In this document: piece by piece, positions 1 through 7,349 of the stretch
Layout of the letters: the number at the start of each line of letters is the position of its first letter
Numbering within the stretch: position 1 is the stretch's first letter
Assembly (NCBI RefSeq): GCF_000818195.1
Contig: NZ_JTHL01000001.1
Span: forward strand, 4,154,404-4,215,742
Length of the DNA: 61,339 nt
Direction of reading: 5' to 3'
Origin: Streptomyces sp. 150FB
GTDB lineage: Bacteria > Actinomycetota > Actinomycetes > Streptomycetales > Streptomycetaceae
Notes under the pieces: model-generated
Database searches by the model: none
What the model saw: only the letters and a program-made list of their open reading frames with translations
Told to the model about the DNA's origin: nothing
Translations under genes and position numbers: made by a program

Positions 1-19
1 CGATTCTCGTCACCCGCTC
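1..19 (+). tRNA. 3' end of a tRNA-Gly gene or fragment, cut by the window edge
   Basis: The first 19 bases read as the end of a T-arm and an acceptor strand (CGATTCTCGT then CACCCGCTC). They are identical to the matching part of the longer tRNA-Gly 3' fragment at 6405-6445. The rest of the gene, if present, lies to the left of the window. The sequence right after it (ACGACAAACCCCAGGTCAG) recurs after the third copy at 38.7 kb, so it is probably the native downstream flank. CCA is not encoded. Confidence 0.65.
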
Positions 20-28
20 TACGACAAA

Positions 29-49
29 CCCCAGGTCAGCGGCCCGGGG
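29..49 (+). terminator. Hairpin after the tRNA-Gly 3' end
   Basis: CCCC at 29-32 pairs with GGGG at 46-49, and GG at 34-35 pairs with CC at 43-44 across one mismatch. CTTCTC follows. The position right after a tRNA end fits a transcription terminator. A better hairpin occupies the same place after the copy at 38.7 kb. Confidence 0.4.
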
Positions 50-366
50 CTTCTCTATTGTCTAGACCATTCAGATTCCTCCCGTGCTATGTCAGGTGCC
101 ATCTCACGCGGTGACGCCCTGTGCGACCGTCTCGGCAAGACGGCACCTCAAAGCACAAGAGACGTTTCGGTGGCCTGCCGTCCCGTGCACGCCGAATGCG
201 CGAATTCGCGTCATAAAAGTGGCCGCATCCTCGATGGAGACCTACGGGAAGTCGTGAGACCCCCCTCCCCCGAAGCCTCCTTCGCTACTGTCCTGACGCA
301 GATCGGAGCGCACCGAGCCGACAGCAACGAGGTCGATGACACCGAACCAAGGGGTGGGAGCAGCGG
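50..366. other. Intergenic, no gene recognised
   Basis: Between the tRNA end and the first gene I see no convincing coding sequence. Short open frames on both strands here lack Streptomyces codon bias and recognisable domains. A purine-rich GGGGTGGGAG just before 367 can serve as the ribosome binding site of the next gene. Confidence 0.5.
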
Positions 367-1437
367 ATGTTGAGTGAGAAGGGTGTCCGGGAGGCTGTAC
401 GGCGGCACCTCGAAGAAGGCGGGGAAAATTGGACAGAGGGCCATTCAGGGAGCGCGAACGTCACCTGGATTCCGCTCCTTGAAGGAGAAATCGTACGATC
501 GATCGAGACCCGAGAGGAGAAGAAACACTTTCACGCCGGCCCGAAAAACCTTTCAGAGCACCCGGTCTACACCTCACTCGCACACCATGCGATAGCACCT
601 CCACGGGACCCCGCTGTCGCAAGCACACTGACACTGGTACGGAAAGGATCCGTGCAGCAGAGGTCTTGTGACTGCGGCAACGGGTTATGGGCCTGCCCAC
701 GTTGTAGCGGGCGCGGGGACCTGGACTGCGCCGTTACCACATCCTGCACCGACTGCCACGGCATCGACGCGTGCCTGCGGTGCGAGGGCACGGGCCACCG
801 CGGCAAGACCGTCCCTGACGTCCCTGAGCACTGCGGAAGGGAAGAGGATAATCGGGTCGTCTGCAGGAAGTGCGGAGCCATGGACGCGGCCTGCGCGGTC
901 TGCCGCGGGCGCGGACACGTGACCTGCCCGATCTGCACCGGAACAGGGACTCGAACCTGTCCGAACTGCGGCGGACCCGGCACGACGCCCCACACACGAT
1001 GCAACGGCACCGGCACAACCGTGACATGGGTCGAGGGCGTCATCCAGCGGGAGCCAACGGTCGAGAAACTGAACTGGCCGACGACAGGGCTTCCCTTCCT
1101 CGCCCGTCAGCACGCACGGGAGCGTAGCAACTGGCGCAAGGCGAACCTGGTCGGTGATTCCCCTGTTCCCGACGACATCGATCCGGACCATCGTCGACTC
1201 CTGCAAATCCGACTGGCACCAAAAGATAACGAGGTCGCGCGCAGGGCCACCTTTCGATATCTGCTGCTGGCGCGAGTCGTCATCCCTCATCATCGGCACC
1301 GCGTCTACTACGTCTTACCGGGGCCGGACTCCCCGCAGGTGCTCATCCTCCCGTCCCTCCGGAGAACGTGGCAGATCGCGACAGTAGCCATAGGGGTTCT
1401 CGCGGTGCTTGCCCTCGTCTCCCGCCTCGTGTCATAG
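367..1437 (+). CDS. Cys-rich DnaJ-type zinc-finger protein with C-terminal membrane anchor
   Basis: The product has 356 residues. Residues ~98-220 carry many CxxC pairs, several of the CxxCxGxG form seen in the central zinc-binding region of DnaJ, but no J domain is present. The last ~20 residues (ATVAIGVLAVLALVS) form one hydrophobic helix, so the protein is probably tail-anchored with the zinc domain in the cytoplasm. The ATG follows GGGAG at a good distance. It is the first gene inside the tRNA-Gly-bounded island and reads towards the toxin operon. Function is unknown. The zinc-ribbon array suggests protein or nucleic-acid binding; that is inference. Confidence 0.75.
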   Translation: MLSEKGVREAVRRHLEEGGENWTEGHSGSANVTWIPLLEGEIVRSIETREEKKHFHAGPKNLSEHPVYTSLAHHAIAPPRDPAVASTLTLVRKGSVQQRSCDCGNGLWACPRCSGRGDLDCAVTTSCTDCHGIDACLRCEGTGHRGKTVPDVPEHCGREEDNRVVCRKCGAMDAACAVCRGRGHVTCPICTGTGTRTCPNCGGPGTTPHTRCNGTGTTVTWVEGVIQREPTVEKLNWPTTGLPFLARQHARERSNWRKANLVGDSPVPDDIDPDHRRLLQIRLAPKDNEVARRATFRYLLLARVVIPHHRHRVYYVLPGPDSPQVLILPSLRRTWQIATVAIGVLAVLALVSRLVS

Positions 1438-1822
1438 ACGAGCACGGCCTTCTACGAGCAATTCCGCAGTGATGACAACCACGCCACCGGCATCGCCACG
1501 GGACGCCTCCACAGCCACCAACTCGCCGTAATCAGGGCGACCGCCCCATCCCGGGACCACCGCATGTGTGGAGGAACCCCATCCCTCGACGCCGAATCAG
1601 GCATGCCCGCCCTCCATAATCGGCCGGTACACGTACCGTGCACGTGAAGCCAGAATCGCCCGGCACGGTGGTCCCGGGACGGGGCGACACGATGTCGCAG
1701 CCCTCGTCGCCAGCCTCCGGGGCCTGATGCGCAGCCCCTGAACGGCCCGCGCGGATCTCGGCGGAGACCGTAAAGCTCAGCCCGGCGTCACGAGGTGCCC
1801 GGTTTCCGGCCGCCGACCCGGA
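1438..1822. other. Intergenic 385 bp between convergent genes
   Basis: No gene is supported. A plus-strand frame just after the zinc-finger gene (about 1440-1640) reads without stops as a soluble-looking peptide, but it has no start codon with a ribosome binding site. It could be a remnant of a longer gene. The short palindromic run GTACACGTACCGTGCACGT lies near 1626. Confidence 0.4.
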
Positions 1823-2479
1823 TCAGATGGCGGACAGCGCCGTCGCCACCGACTGGAACCAGGCACCGTGCGAGAACGGCTCGGGCGGGCTCACCTCCAT
1901 GCCGAGTTCGGCGGCGGCAAGGGCGTAGTCCCCCTCGTCCAGGGGAAGCGCGAGCAGCTCGTGGAGTTCGCCCACGAGGCGTGCGACCAGATGGGGGTCG
2001 GTGGTGGTGGCGTAGTCGGCGACGGCGGCGTCGTGGTCGGGGAATTCGTCGACGATGTCCTGCGAGAGCCAGCCGCCGAGCAGTTGCGCGGTTTCCGGGA
2101 AGCGCGCGTGCCACTCCCAGTAAGTCTGCGGGGACGACGGTTCAGGGACGTCGCCTTCCTCGATGCTCTTCTTCAGGTGGTCGGCCAGCACCATCAGCCA
2201 CTCGCCGATCTGCGACTGGGGAATCCCGGTGTCCGGGATCGCGTAGAACTCGCCCAGGCCCTGCCGGATGCGGCCCGGAGGATTGCGGCTGTACTCACGC
2301 AGTTGGCGCTCCGCCTCCGCGATGGCCGAGGGGCGGGTGTGCCAGGTGTGACGGAGATACGCTTCCAGCGCGCGGCTGCGCCGACCCGCGGTGTCGTCGG
2401 CCGGCTGCCCCAGGTACGCGCGCATCACCTGGTCCAACTCGCCGTACCGGCGGTCGTGTTCGAGCGGCTTCATGGACAT
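1823..2479 (-). CDS. Contact-dependent inhibition-type immunity protein
   Basis: 218 residues, acidic and soluble, with no signal or membrane segment. The pattern from the N terminus (LDQVMRAYLGQ, YLRHTWHTRP, WEWHARFPE, GGWLSQD, then LVARLVGELHELLALPL) matches Streptomyces proteins annotated as contact-dependent growth inhibition system immunity proteins, as I recall them. It lies 13 bp downstream of the detached RNase A-like tail on the same strand, the usual toxin-then-immunity order. I start it at MSMKPL (2479), where GAGGG precedes the ATG; an upstream in-frame ATG would overlap the toxin tail. The natural target is presumably the RNase A-like domain of 2493-2792, but that pairing is inferred only from adjacency. 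Confidence 0.7.
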   Translation of the reverse strand: MSMKPLEHDRRYGELDQVMRAYLGQPADDTAGRRSRALEAYLRHTWHTRPSAIAEAERQLREYSRNPPGRIRQGLGEFYAIPDTGIPQSQIGEWLMVLADHLKKSIEEGDVPEPSSPQTYWEWHARFPETAQLLGGWLSQDIVDEFPDHDAAVADYATTTDPHLVARLVGELHELLALPLDEGDYALAAAELGMEVSPPEPFSHGAWFQSVATALSAI

Positions 2480-2492
2480 GTGCGTGCGCCCT

Positions 2493-2792
2493 CTACAGGT
2501 AGAACGGGACGGTCGTGTGGACGATGAAACCGTGCGGGCTCGACGGCTCGCGGCGCAGCACCACGCGTGCCGCGCGGACATCGACGGGGCCGCGGCCAGC
2601 CAGCAGCTCGGCCTCCAACTGGACCCGGCCCACGGGCTCCTCGCGGGAGGGCCAGGCGGCCTCGACAGTGAGGCGGGCCCGCGAGTTCTGCGCGAGCCAG
2701 CGGTGGATGGCCTGCTCGTTGGCGGTCACCACCTGCTGGGTGGCCCATTGGGCGGTCTCCCGGTCGGGATAGGAAGCGGAACGGGTCAGCAC
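2493..2792 (-). CDS. Detached RNase A-like toxin C-terminus (orphan cassette)
   Basis: 99 residues that align by eye to the last ~100 residues of the full-length toxin upstream: SYPDRETAQWATQQVV...AIHRWL matches SYQRAEDLTEY...GIEAWI, and the end VHTTVP matches VMTSMP. Both fit the bacterial RNase A-like toxin domain (CdiA-CT type). This copy lacks the preceding helix with the His-Val-Gly-Lys motif that supplies a catalytic His in the full-length domain, so it is probably inactive alone. It nevertheless has its own GTG start and a GAGAGGA ribosome site, and an in-frame stop sits just upstream. It lies between two immunity genes, as displaced toxin cassettes usually do. Confidence 0.65.
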   Translation of the reverse strand: MLTRSASYPDRETAQWATQQVVTANEQAIHRWLAQNSRARLTVEAAWPSREEPVGRVQLEAELLAGRGPVDVRAARVVLRREPSSPHGFIVHTTVPFYL

Positions 2793-2863
2793 GGGGGCAT
2801 CCTCTCAAATCACCTGCTCGGAGCTGCGCTCGTACGGGATCGGCAGCAGGATCCGCAGGCGGA

Positions 2864-3424
2864 TCAGTAGTCAGCGAAGGTCCAGAACAGGCCCACCTCG
2901 GTGTCCGAGACGATGACGAGGCCGCAGTCCTCCGAGTAAACGCTCAGCGGGCTGTACCCCAAGCTGTCCAGCGTGAAGTCGAGTGTGCCGGACGCGCTGC
3001 CGCGCTTGCTGACGTTGGTGTGGTAGGTGGCCTCGTCCCCGTAGCGCGCGAGGATCGTCCGCGCCATCGCCCGCAGTTGCTCCTCGCCTTCCGTGAAGCG
3101 ACTCAGGTTGGACAGTGTGCAGCGGTCGTCCGTGAGGGCCAGGAGCAGGTTCTCGGCGCTGTCCCGGTCGATCTCCTGGAGACGCCTCGCAATGTACTCC
3201 GGGGGGTGAGCGACGAAGGGGTACGTGGGGGACGCCTCGCGCTCCGGGTTCTGGGCCGCGTCGTCCAGACCGGCCCAGCCGCGGGGGTCCGGAACCCGGG
3301 CCATCAGCGCGAGGACGTCGAGGACCCAGTCCTCGTGGCGGCGTGGGCCCGTGGCGTCGTACGGGTACGCGTCCCCGTACAGGTGGCGTACAGCGGCTTC
3401 CCAGGACGTCTGGTCGACGGGCAT
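2864..3424 (-). CDS. Putative immunity protein for the RNase A-like toxin
   Basis: 186 residues, acidic, soluble, no signal peptide. The C-terminal part reads as a beta-rich domain (SASGTLDFTLDSLGYS, SVYSEDCGLVIVSDTEVGLFW). I do not recognise a named family. The gene begins 25 bp after the stop of the 589-residue toxin on the same strand. That position is occupied by the cognate immunity gene in polymorphic-toxin loci, and this is the only basis for the call. The protein should be cytoplasmic and bind the toxin domain directly. Confidence 0.6.
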   Translation of the reverse strand: MPVDQTSWEAAVRHLYGDAYPYDATGPRRHEDWVLDVLALMARVPDPRGWAGLDDAAQNPEREASPTYPFVAHPPEYIARRLQEIDRDSAENLLLALTDDRCTLSNLSRFTEGEEQLRAMARTILARYGDEATYHTNVSKRGSASGTLDFTLDSLGYSPLSVYSEDCGLVIVSDTEVGLFWTFADY

Positions 3425-3449
3425 GGTGCTGGCCTTTCTCAGCGGGGCG

Positions 3450-5219
3450 CTAGGACTTGGAGGGCATCGACGTCATGACCGTGAACGGCGGGTTGCGGCT
3501 GCTGTCGTACCTGAGGCGCGTCTCAATGCCGTTCACGTCGTACGCCTTGGCGTTGGGCCCGCCCTGCTTGTACCCGGACAGCGGGTCGTTCGGGTCCACC
3601 GGTTGCTTGAACACGCTGCGGCCGCTGGTCTCACCGTCCGGCGCGGTCGAACGGAACTTCTCGACGTCTCCGTCGACAAGCGGGGGCGGGCCCTTGATCC
3701 ACGCCTCGATGCCGGCCTTGTTCTTGTTGAGGGTGTACTCGGTCAGGTCCTCCGCCCGCTGGTAGCTCGGAAAGGCCGAAGAGCTGCCGATCCCCGGCTT
3801 GCCGTGCGGCCAGGCCGGCGTCGGGCCGTTCGACTGCTGGTCACGCAGGCGCTGCGCGAGCTGCTCGTCCGTCTTACCGACGTGCTTGTCCAGGGTGTGG
3901 CCGTTCCCCAGATACTCGTTGGCGGCCAGGTTCAGGTCGTACGTGCCGTTCGAGTCGACCTTCAGCCAGACCTGTGAGTCCTTGAACTCTTCCAGGGCTC
4001 GCGTACCGAAGCCGTGCGCACGGGCGACGCCGGCCTCGAACTTGGGGGCGCTGCGGTACGCCTCGTCCAGCGACTCCCTCAGCGCCTCCAGTCGGGGGGT
4101 CAGGCCCTCCAGGATGCCGGTGTACTTATCGACGATCCCGTTCAGCTTGCCCGTGTCGATGTTCAGCACCGTTTTGACGTCGAACGACAGGATCAGGCCC
4201 GCGCCCTTGCCGATCACGGAGGTGACGTTGCCGAGGATGCTCTTGGCGTCCTTGGGCTTGGCAAGGTCCTCGATGATCTCCTCGGCGGCCTTCCACATGG
4301 CGCGGTGGAGTTCGGCCGCGACGTCGCGGTTGAGGTCGACGGCGGCCTCGGCGTACTCGCGGAGAATGGTGGCGATGTCGTCGGCCGTGTCCTTCAGTAC
4401 GGCCAGGACTGGCTCGCTGCCCGTGGGAACACGAGGCGTACCCGCACCGGAATTGGCGGTCTGCCCCCACTGGTAGCCAAGCCGCTGCTGCCCCCATGCC
4501 GTCCCTCCCCACAGGGCGCTGCAGAAGGTCCGCATCGCGGCTTCCCAGTCAGCCTGCTGGGGATTGGTGATGGCACCGACGGCCTGGGTGAGCTGGTCTG
4601 CCCCTGCCGAGGCGGCCATGGAGACGTCCATCCAACTGTGACAAAGGGAATTGAGGTAATGCTGCTGTGGGAAGGGATGGACGTCCGCCACTCTTCCGAT
4701 CCGGAACACGTTCTTGCACAGCGGCTGGAGGATATCCCGAACGAACTCAGGAATGCCCTCCATCAGACCGCGCAGGAAATCATCGCCGCCGTCGTCGTCG
4801 CCCCACTTGATGTCGGGCACCGAGCCTAAGTTCGGGGCCTTGTCGATGACCGCCGGCCGGGGCCGCTGTTCGGCCGTCTTCCCGGGCTTGGGGTGAGCCG
4901 CCGCGTCTGCCCTGGTGTAGGCGTTGGCCGTCTCGGTGAACCCGACTGCTACGCCGCCGACGCTGAGCACGGAGCGGCCCCAGACCTCCAGCCAGCGGTT
5001 GCCGATCTTCATGTACGACTGGGCGAACTTCCGGGCCTCTGGGCCGGCGCCTCCTGCATCGGGGTACTTGCCCAGCTCCTCAAGAAGTGTTTTGGCGCCG
5101 CGTACCAGGTAATCCTGTTGCACGGCGACCCGGCCGGAGACCGACCAGAGGTCGCTCGGCTTGACGTCAATGGTGCCGCTGCCGCCCGGCGGCTGGGCGG
5201 GTGTGGAGGATCCGGCCAT
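3450..5219 (-). CDS. Polymorphic toxin with C-terminal RNase A-like domain
   Basis: 589 residues from the ATG at 5219, which overlaps the stop of the WXG100 gene (TGATG), so translation is coupled. There is no signal peptide, as expected for a type VII secretion (ESX-like) substrate. The N-terminal ~100 residues are helical and resemble a WXG/LXG-type export module; the middle (~110-440) is a long helical region. The last ~150 residues carry HTLDKHVGKTDEQLAQRLRD, the His-containing signature of bacterial RNase A-like toxins, and end in RLRYDSSRNPPFTVMTSMPS, whose Thr is the equivalent of the catalytic Thr. The likely activity is RNA cleavage in competing cells. Partner genes are the WXG100 protein upstream and the immunity candidate downstream. 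Confidence 0.8.
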   Translation of the reverse strand: MAGSSTPAQPPGGSGTIDVKPSDLWSVSGRVAVQQDYLVRGAKTLLEELGKYPDAGGAGPEARKFAQSYMKIGNRWLEVWGRSVLSVGGVAVGFTETANAYTRADAAAHPKPGKTAEQRPRPAVIDKAPNLGSVPDIKWGDDDGGDDFLRGLMEGIPEFVRDILQPLCKNVFRIGRVADVHPFPQQHYLNSLCHSWMDVSMAASAGADQLTQAVGAITNPQQADWEAAMRTFCSALWGGTAWGQQRLGYQWGQTANSGAGTPRVPTGSEPVLAVLKDTADDIATILREYAEAAVDLNRDVAAELHRAMWKAAEEIIEDLAKPKDAKSILGNVTSVIGKGAGLILSFDVKTVLNIDTGKLNGIVDKYTGILEGLTPRLEALRESLDEAYRSAPKFEAGVARAHGFGTRALEEFKDSQVWLKVDSNGTYDLNLAANEYLGNGHTLDKHVGKTDEQLAQRLRDQQSNGPTPAWPHGKPGIGSSSAFPSYQRAEDLTEYTLNKNKAGIEAWIKGPPPLVDGDVEKFRSTAPDGETSGRSVFKQPVDPNDPLSGYKQGGPNAKAYDVNGIETRLRYDSSRNPPFTVMTSMPSKS

Positions 5220-5524
5220 CAGGCGCCGCCTCCCCAGCCCTCGAGTACGGACCTGTTGGCCGCGGCGTAGTTCAGGTGCCCTTTCACCACTACCTCGTGG
5301 AGCCAGGCCTGGGTGGCCTTGAGGTCGTCGGCGGAGTGGCTCCACTTGTCCAGCTCGTCGATGAAGGCCTCGCGTGTCTCACCGTCCCAACTCAGAACGG
5401 CTTTGGTGGCCCGCTCGTACAACGTGTCCAGCTTCTCGTTGAGGACGCGGAGTATCGCCTCGAGATCGTGCGAAAGGCGCTGCAGGGTGGCGAAATCGAC
5501 GGTGATCCGATCTTCCTCCGGCAT
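5219..5524 (-). CDS. WXG100-family small helical protein
   Basis: 101 residues predicted as two helices with the central turn SWDGETREAF, a W-x-G turn typical of WXG100 (EsxA-like) proteins. Such proteins dimerise and serve as partners or carriers for type VII-secreted toxins. The stop overlaps the ATG of the toxin by one base, so the pair is almost certainly co-translated. GAGGGGATC precedes the ATG. No secretion ATPase gene is present in the window, so export would depend on a system encoded elsewhere. Confidence 0.8.
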   Translation of the reverse strand: MPEEDRITVDFATLQRLSHDLEAILRVLNEKLDTLYERATKAVLSWDGETREAFIDELDKWSHSADDLKATQAWLHEVVVKGHLNYAAANRSVLEGWGGGA

Positions 5525-5790
5525 GGTGCTGATCCCCCTCGGTTCAGACGTCCCCGATGCCGCTCATCGGCTGAGCGGGATCGGGTGCGGGCACCGGGTC
5601 AAGCATGACGACCGTGTAACTGTCCCATCCGGTGCCCGCCCCTGGGGGATGGAGGGGTGGAGGAGGGTGGTGGTGGTGGTGAGACGGCCGCCACGGGGAG
5701 GTGTGGGCCGTGTTCCGCTGGAGGGGCGTGCCCTGCGGTGTGTGACATCGCATGCCTGCGGAGGCGCGTCCGCGTTGCTAGGGTGGTTTG

Positions 5791-5808
5791 TAATACACAT
5801 TCGAATGC
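5791..5808 (+). promoter_or_regulatory. Possible -10 element and 10-bp palindrome before the WXG100-like gene
   Basis: TAATAC at 5791-5796 resembles a -10 hexamer, and CATTCGAATG at 5799-5808 is a perfect palindrome, both 12-30 bp before the start at 5820. No clear -35 is visible. The 295-bp divergent gap presumably holds promoters for the toxin operon as well, but I cannot place them. Confidence 0.25.
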
Positions 5809-5819
5809 GGGGGACCGGC

Positions 5820-6206
5820 ATGGGCGATGAACCCAAACTCGCCTACACGTCGTCACAGTTGAAGAAACTGGCGGACGATATGGATGACATGCAGGAGTAT
5901 CTCGGCGAACAAGTCAAGCGCATGGACGAGATCGTCGACGGCATCGAGACCGGCTGGCGGGGTCCCACTGCGAAGTCCTACCGGTCGCTCCACCGTGGCG
6001 CTGCGGAAGATGCTGTTCGCATCGGGCAAACCATCCAGCTCATCGCGGAGGCCATTCGTCTGAGCGAAGGCGGCTTCACGAACCAGGAACTCGAGACCCT
6101 CGAACAGTTCCGCCGAGTCCAGGCCGACGTCGACGTCGAAGCAGCCGCCGCCGCGCTGTCCACACCAGCGACCCAAGCGTCTCGCAGCCGCCTGCACGAC
6201 CTCTGA
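5820..6206 (+). CDS. WXG100-like protein, divergent from the toxin operon
   Basis: 128 residues, mostly helical, with a central GWRGPTAKSYRSL turn that fits the WXG100 fold (W-x-G between two long helices). The ATG at 5820 follows GGGGGACC. It faces away from the toxin operon across 295 bp. A role as a second type VII partner is plausible; alternatively it is a structural relative with another role. It is the last gene before the tRNA-Gly scar. Confidence 0.7.
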   Translation: MGDEPKLAYTSSQLKKLADDMDDMQEYLGEQVKRMDEIVDGIETGWRGPTAKSYRSLHRGAAEDAVRIGQTIQLIAEAIRLSEGGFTNQELETLEQFRRVQADVDVEAAAAALSTPATQASRSRLHDL

Positions 6207-6220
6207 CGGGCAGGAAGAGG

Positions 6221-6249
6221 GTCCGTCCCCGTAGGCGCGGGGAGCAGCC
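6221..6249 (+). repeat. Solitary CRISPR-type repeat (type I-E-like)
   Basis: The 29 bases read GTCCGTCCCCG then TAGGCGCGGGGAGCAGCC, with the CCCCG/CGGGG stem typical of Streptomyces type I-E repeats. The core TCCCCGYAGGCGCGGGGAGCAG recurs at 59214-59242. No second repeat follows at spacer distance and no cas gene is in the window, so this is a single unit, not an array. It lies 14 bp after the WXG100-like gene and 155 bp before the tRNA-Gly scar. Confidence 0.6.
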
Positions 6250-6404
6250 CGGGTGACCTACAGGCTTCCCAGCGACCCACCACTTCCGCACCATCCACAG
6301 CGGCATCCTGCCGTCAGTCACGGTCAGACGAAGCATCGCCGACCCGCTCACCACCGGACACCAAAGCCCTCCGACCAGCGGAGGAACCACGAAGGCACCC
6401 GTGA

Positions 6405-6445
6405 TTCCCAAGCTCAGAGCGCGAGTTCGATTCTCGTCACCCGCT
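6405..6445 (+). repeat. 3' half of tRNA-Gly (attachment-site scar)
   Basis: 41 bases match the 3' part of a glycine tRNA from the anticodon loop (TTCCCAAGC) through variable region, T-arm and acceptor strand (CACCCGCT). The 5' half is absent: the upstream sequence cannot fold into D-arm and acceptor. The match to copies at 1-19 and 38693-38732 makes this a direct repeat in the same orientation. Partial 3' tRNA copies are the usual footprint of site-specific integration by tyrosine recombinases. Confidence 0.7.
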
Positions 6446-6801
6446 GTGTGCCCCGCAGGTGAGGCCGGCACCAGCTCAGCCCGAGTGCTCCTCGTGGGGG
6501 TACTTCCGTACGGCGCCGGCCTCGCCCGGCGGCACTCGTCGCGGCGCCGGAGCCGCCTCTGCCACCGCCCCGCCTCACGGGGCATGTCGTGCCGACCCAT
6601 GCCACCGCTGCCGACCCCGAGCACGCGGCCGCTGTGATGGATCTGTGCACCTGCCTCTCCGAGTTCGCCTCGGACCTCGCCGAGCGGTACGGCGGAGAGG
6701 CGCAGGCAGGTGGGGTGGATGAGTGCGGGACGACGATCTCCACCTGTCGTTCCACCCATGGGTCCAGGTGCGCGAGGCCCTACGCCAGCAGTCTTGAGGG
6801 C
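6446..6801. other. Intergenic, no gene; one imperfect hairpin
   Basis: I see no gene. Antisense frames across the tRNA fragment are spurious. CACCTGCC/GGCAGGTG and TCTCCG/CGGAGA form a bulged hairpin between 6648 and 6712, which could end transcription from the island or be leader RNA of the next gene. Confidence 0.35.
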
Positions 6802-7347
6802 ATGACAACGACCGAGTGGATCACCGACATCGCCCTCGTCCTGATCGTCTTCCGGCAGCTACGGGAAGGCCGTCTCGACCTCAAGACCTTCCTGATCCCG
6901 CTGGGGATCGTGGCCTTCGTGGCCCATACATACCTCGACAGCGTGCCTACCGCGGGCAACGACCTGGTGCTGATCGGCGCGCTCATGGCCGTCGGCGCGG
7001 CGCTCGGCATCGCGGGCGGCGTCTACACCCGCATCCGGGTTGCGGGCGAGCACCTGCTGATCAAGGCCGGCGCGGTCTCCGCGATCCTTTGGGTGCTCGG
7101 CATGGGCGCCCGCATGGGCTTCCAGTTCTGGGTCTCGCACGGCGGCGCCGACAACGTCGGGCGGTTCAGCATCGCCCACCACATCACCACCGACCAGGCC
7201 TGGGTCGCGGCCTTCGTCCTGATGGCACTCACCGAGGTCGTCACACGACTCGCGACGATCTTCATCCGGGGCCGGATGGTGAACGGCCGGCAGGCGCGGA
7301 CGACCGCGGCGACGCACCTGGCGCCGTCTCTCGACCGCACGGCCTGA
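6802..7347 (+). CDS. Multi-pass membrane protein, unknown function
   Basis: 181 residues with about five hydrophobic segments (for example IALVLIVFRQL, FLIPLGIVAFVAHTYL, LVLIGALMAVGAALGIAGGVY, AWVAAFVLMALTEV). The pattern is reminiscent of CcdC/DUF1453-type membrane proteins, but I would not assert the family. The ATG at 6802 is preferred over an in-frame upstream start, because the upstream extension is hydrophilic and overlaps the hairpin region. It ends 2 bp before the kinase gene, so it may be a co-transcribed accessory or sensor component of the two-component system. Confidence 0.7.
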   Translation: MTTTEWITDIALVLIVFRQLREGRLDLKTFLIPLGIVAFVAHTYLDSVPTAGNDLVLIGALMAVGAALGIAGGVYTRIRVAGEHLLIKAGAVSAILWVLGMGARMGFQFWVSHGGADNVGRFSIAHHITTDQAWVAAFVLMALTEVVTRLATIFIRGRMVNGRQARTTAATHLAPSLDRTA

Positions 7348-7349
7348 CC

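Noticed and set aside
1452..1643. Short minus-strand gene after the zinc-finger gene
   Set aside because: No ribosome site and no recognisable domain; could at most be a relic.
6221..6249. A true CRISPR array
   Set aside because: Only one repeat is present here, and no second repeat at 28-35 bp spacing or cas gene was found; recorded as a solitary repeat.
6414..6755. Minus-strand frame ending RVTRIELAL across the tRNA-Gly fragment
   Set aside because: That ending is the antisense translation of a tRNA 3' end; there is no ribosome site or domain.
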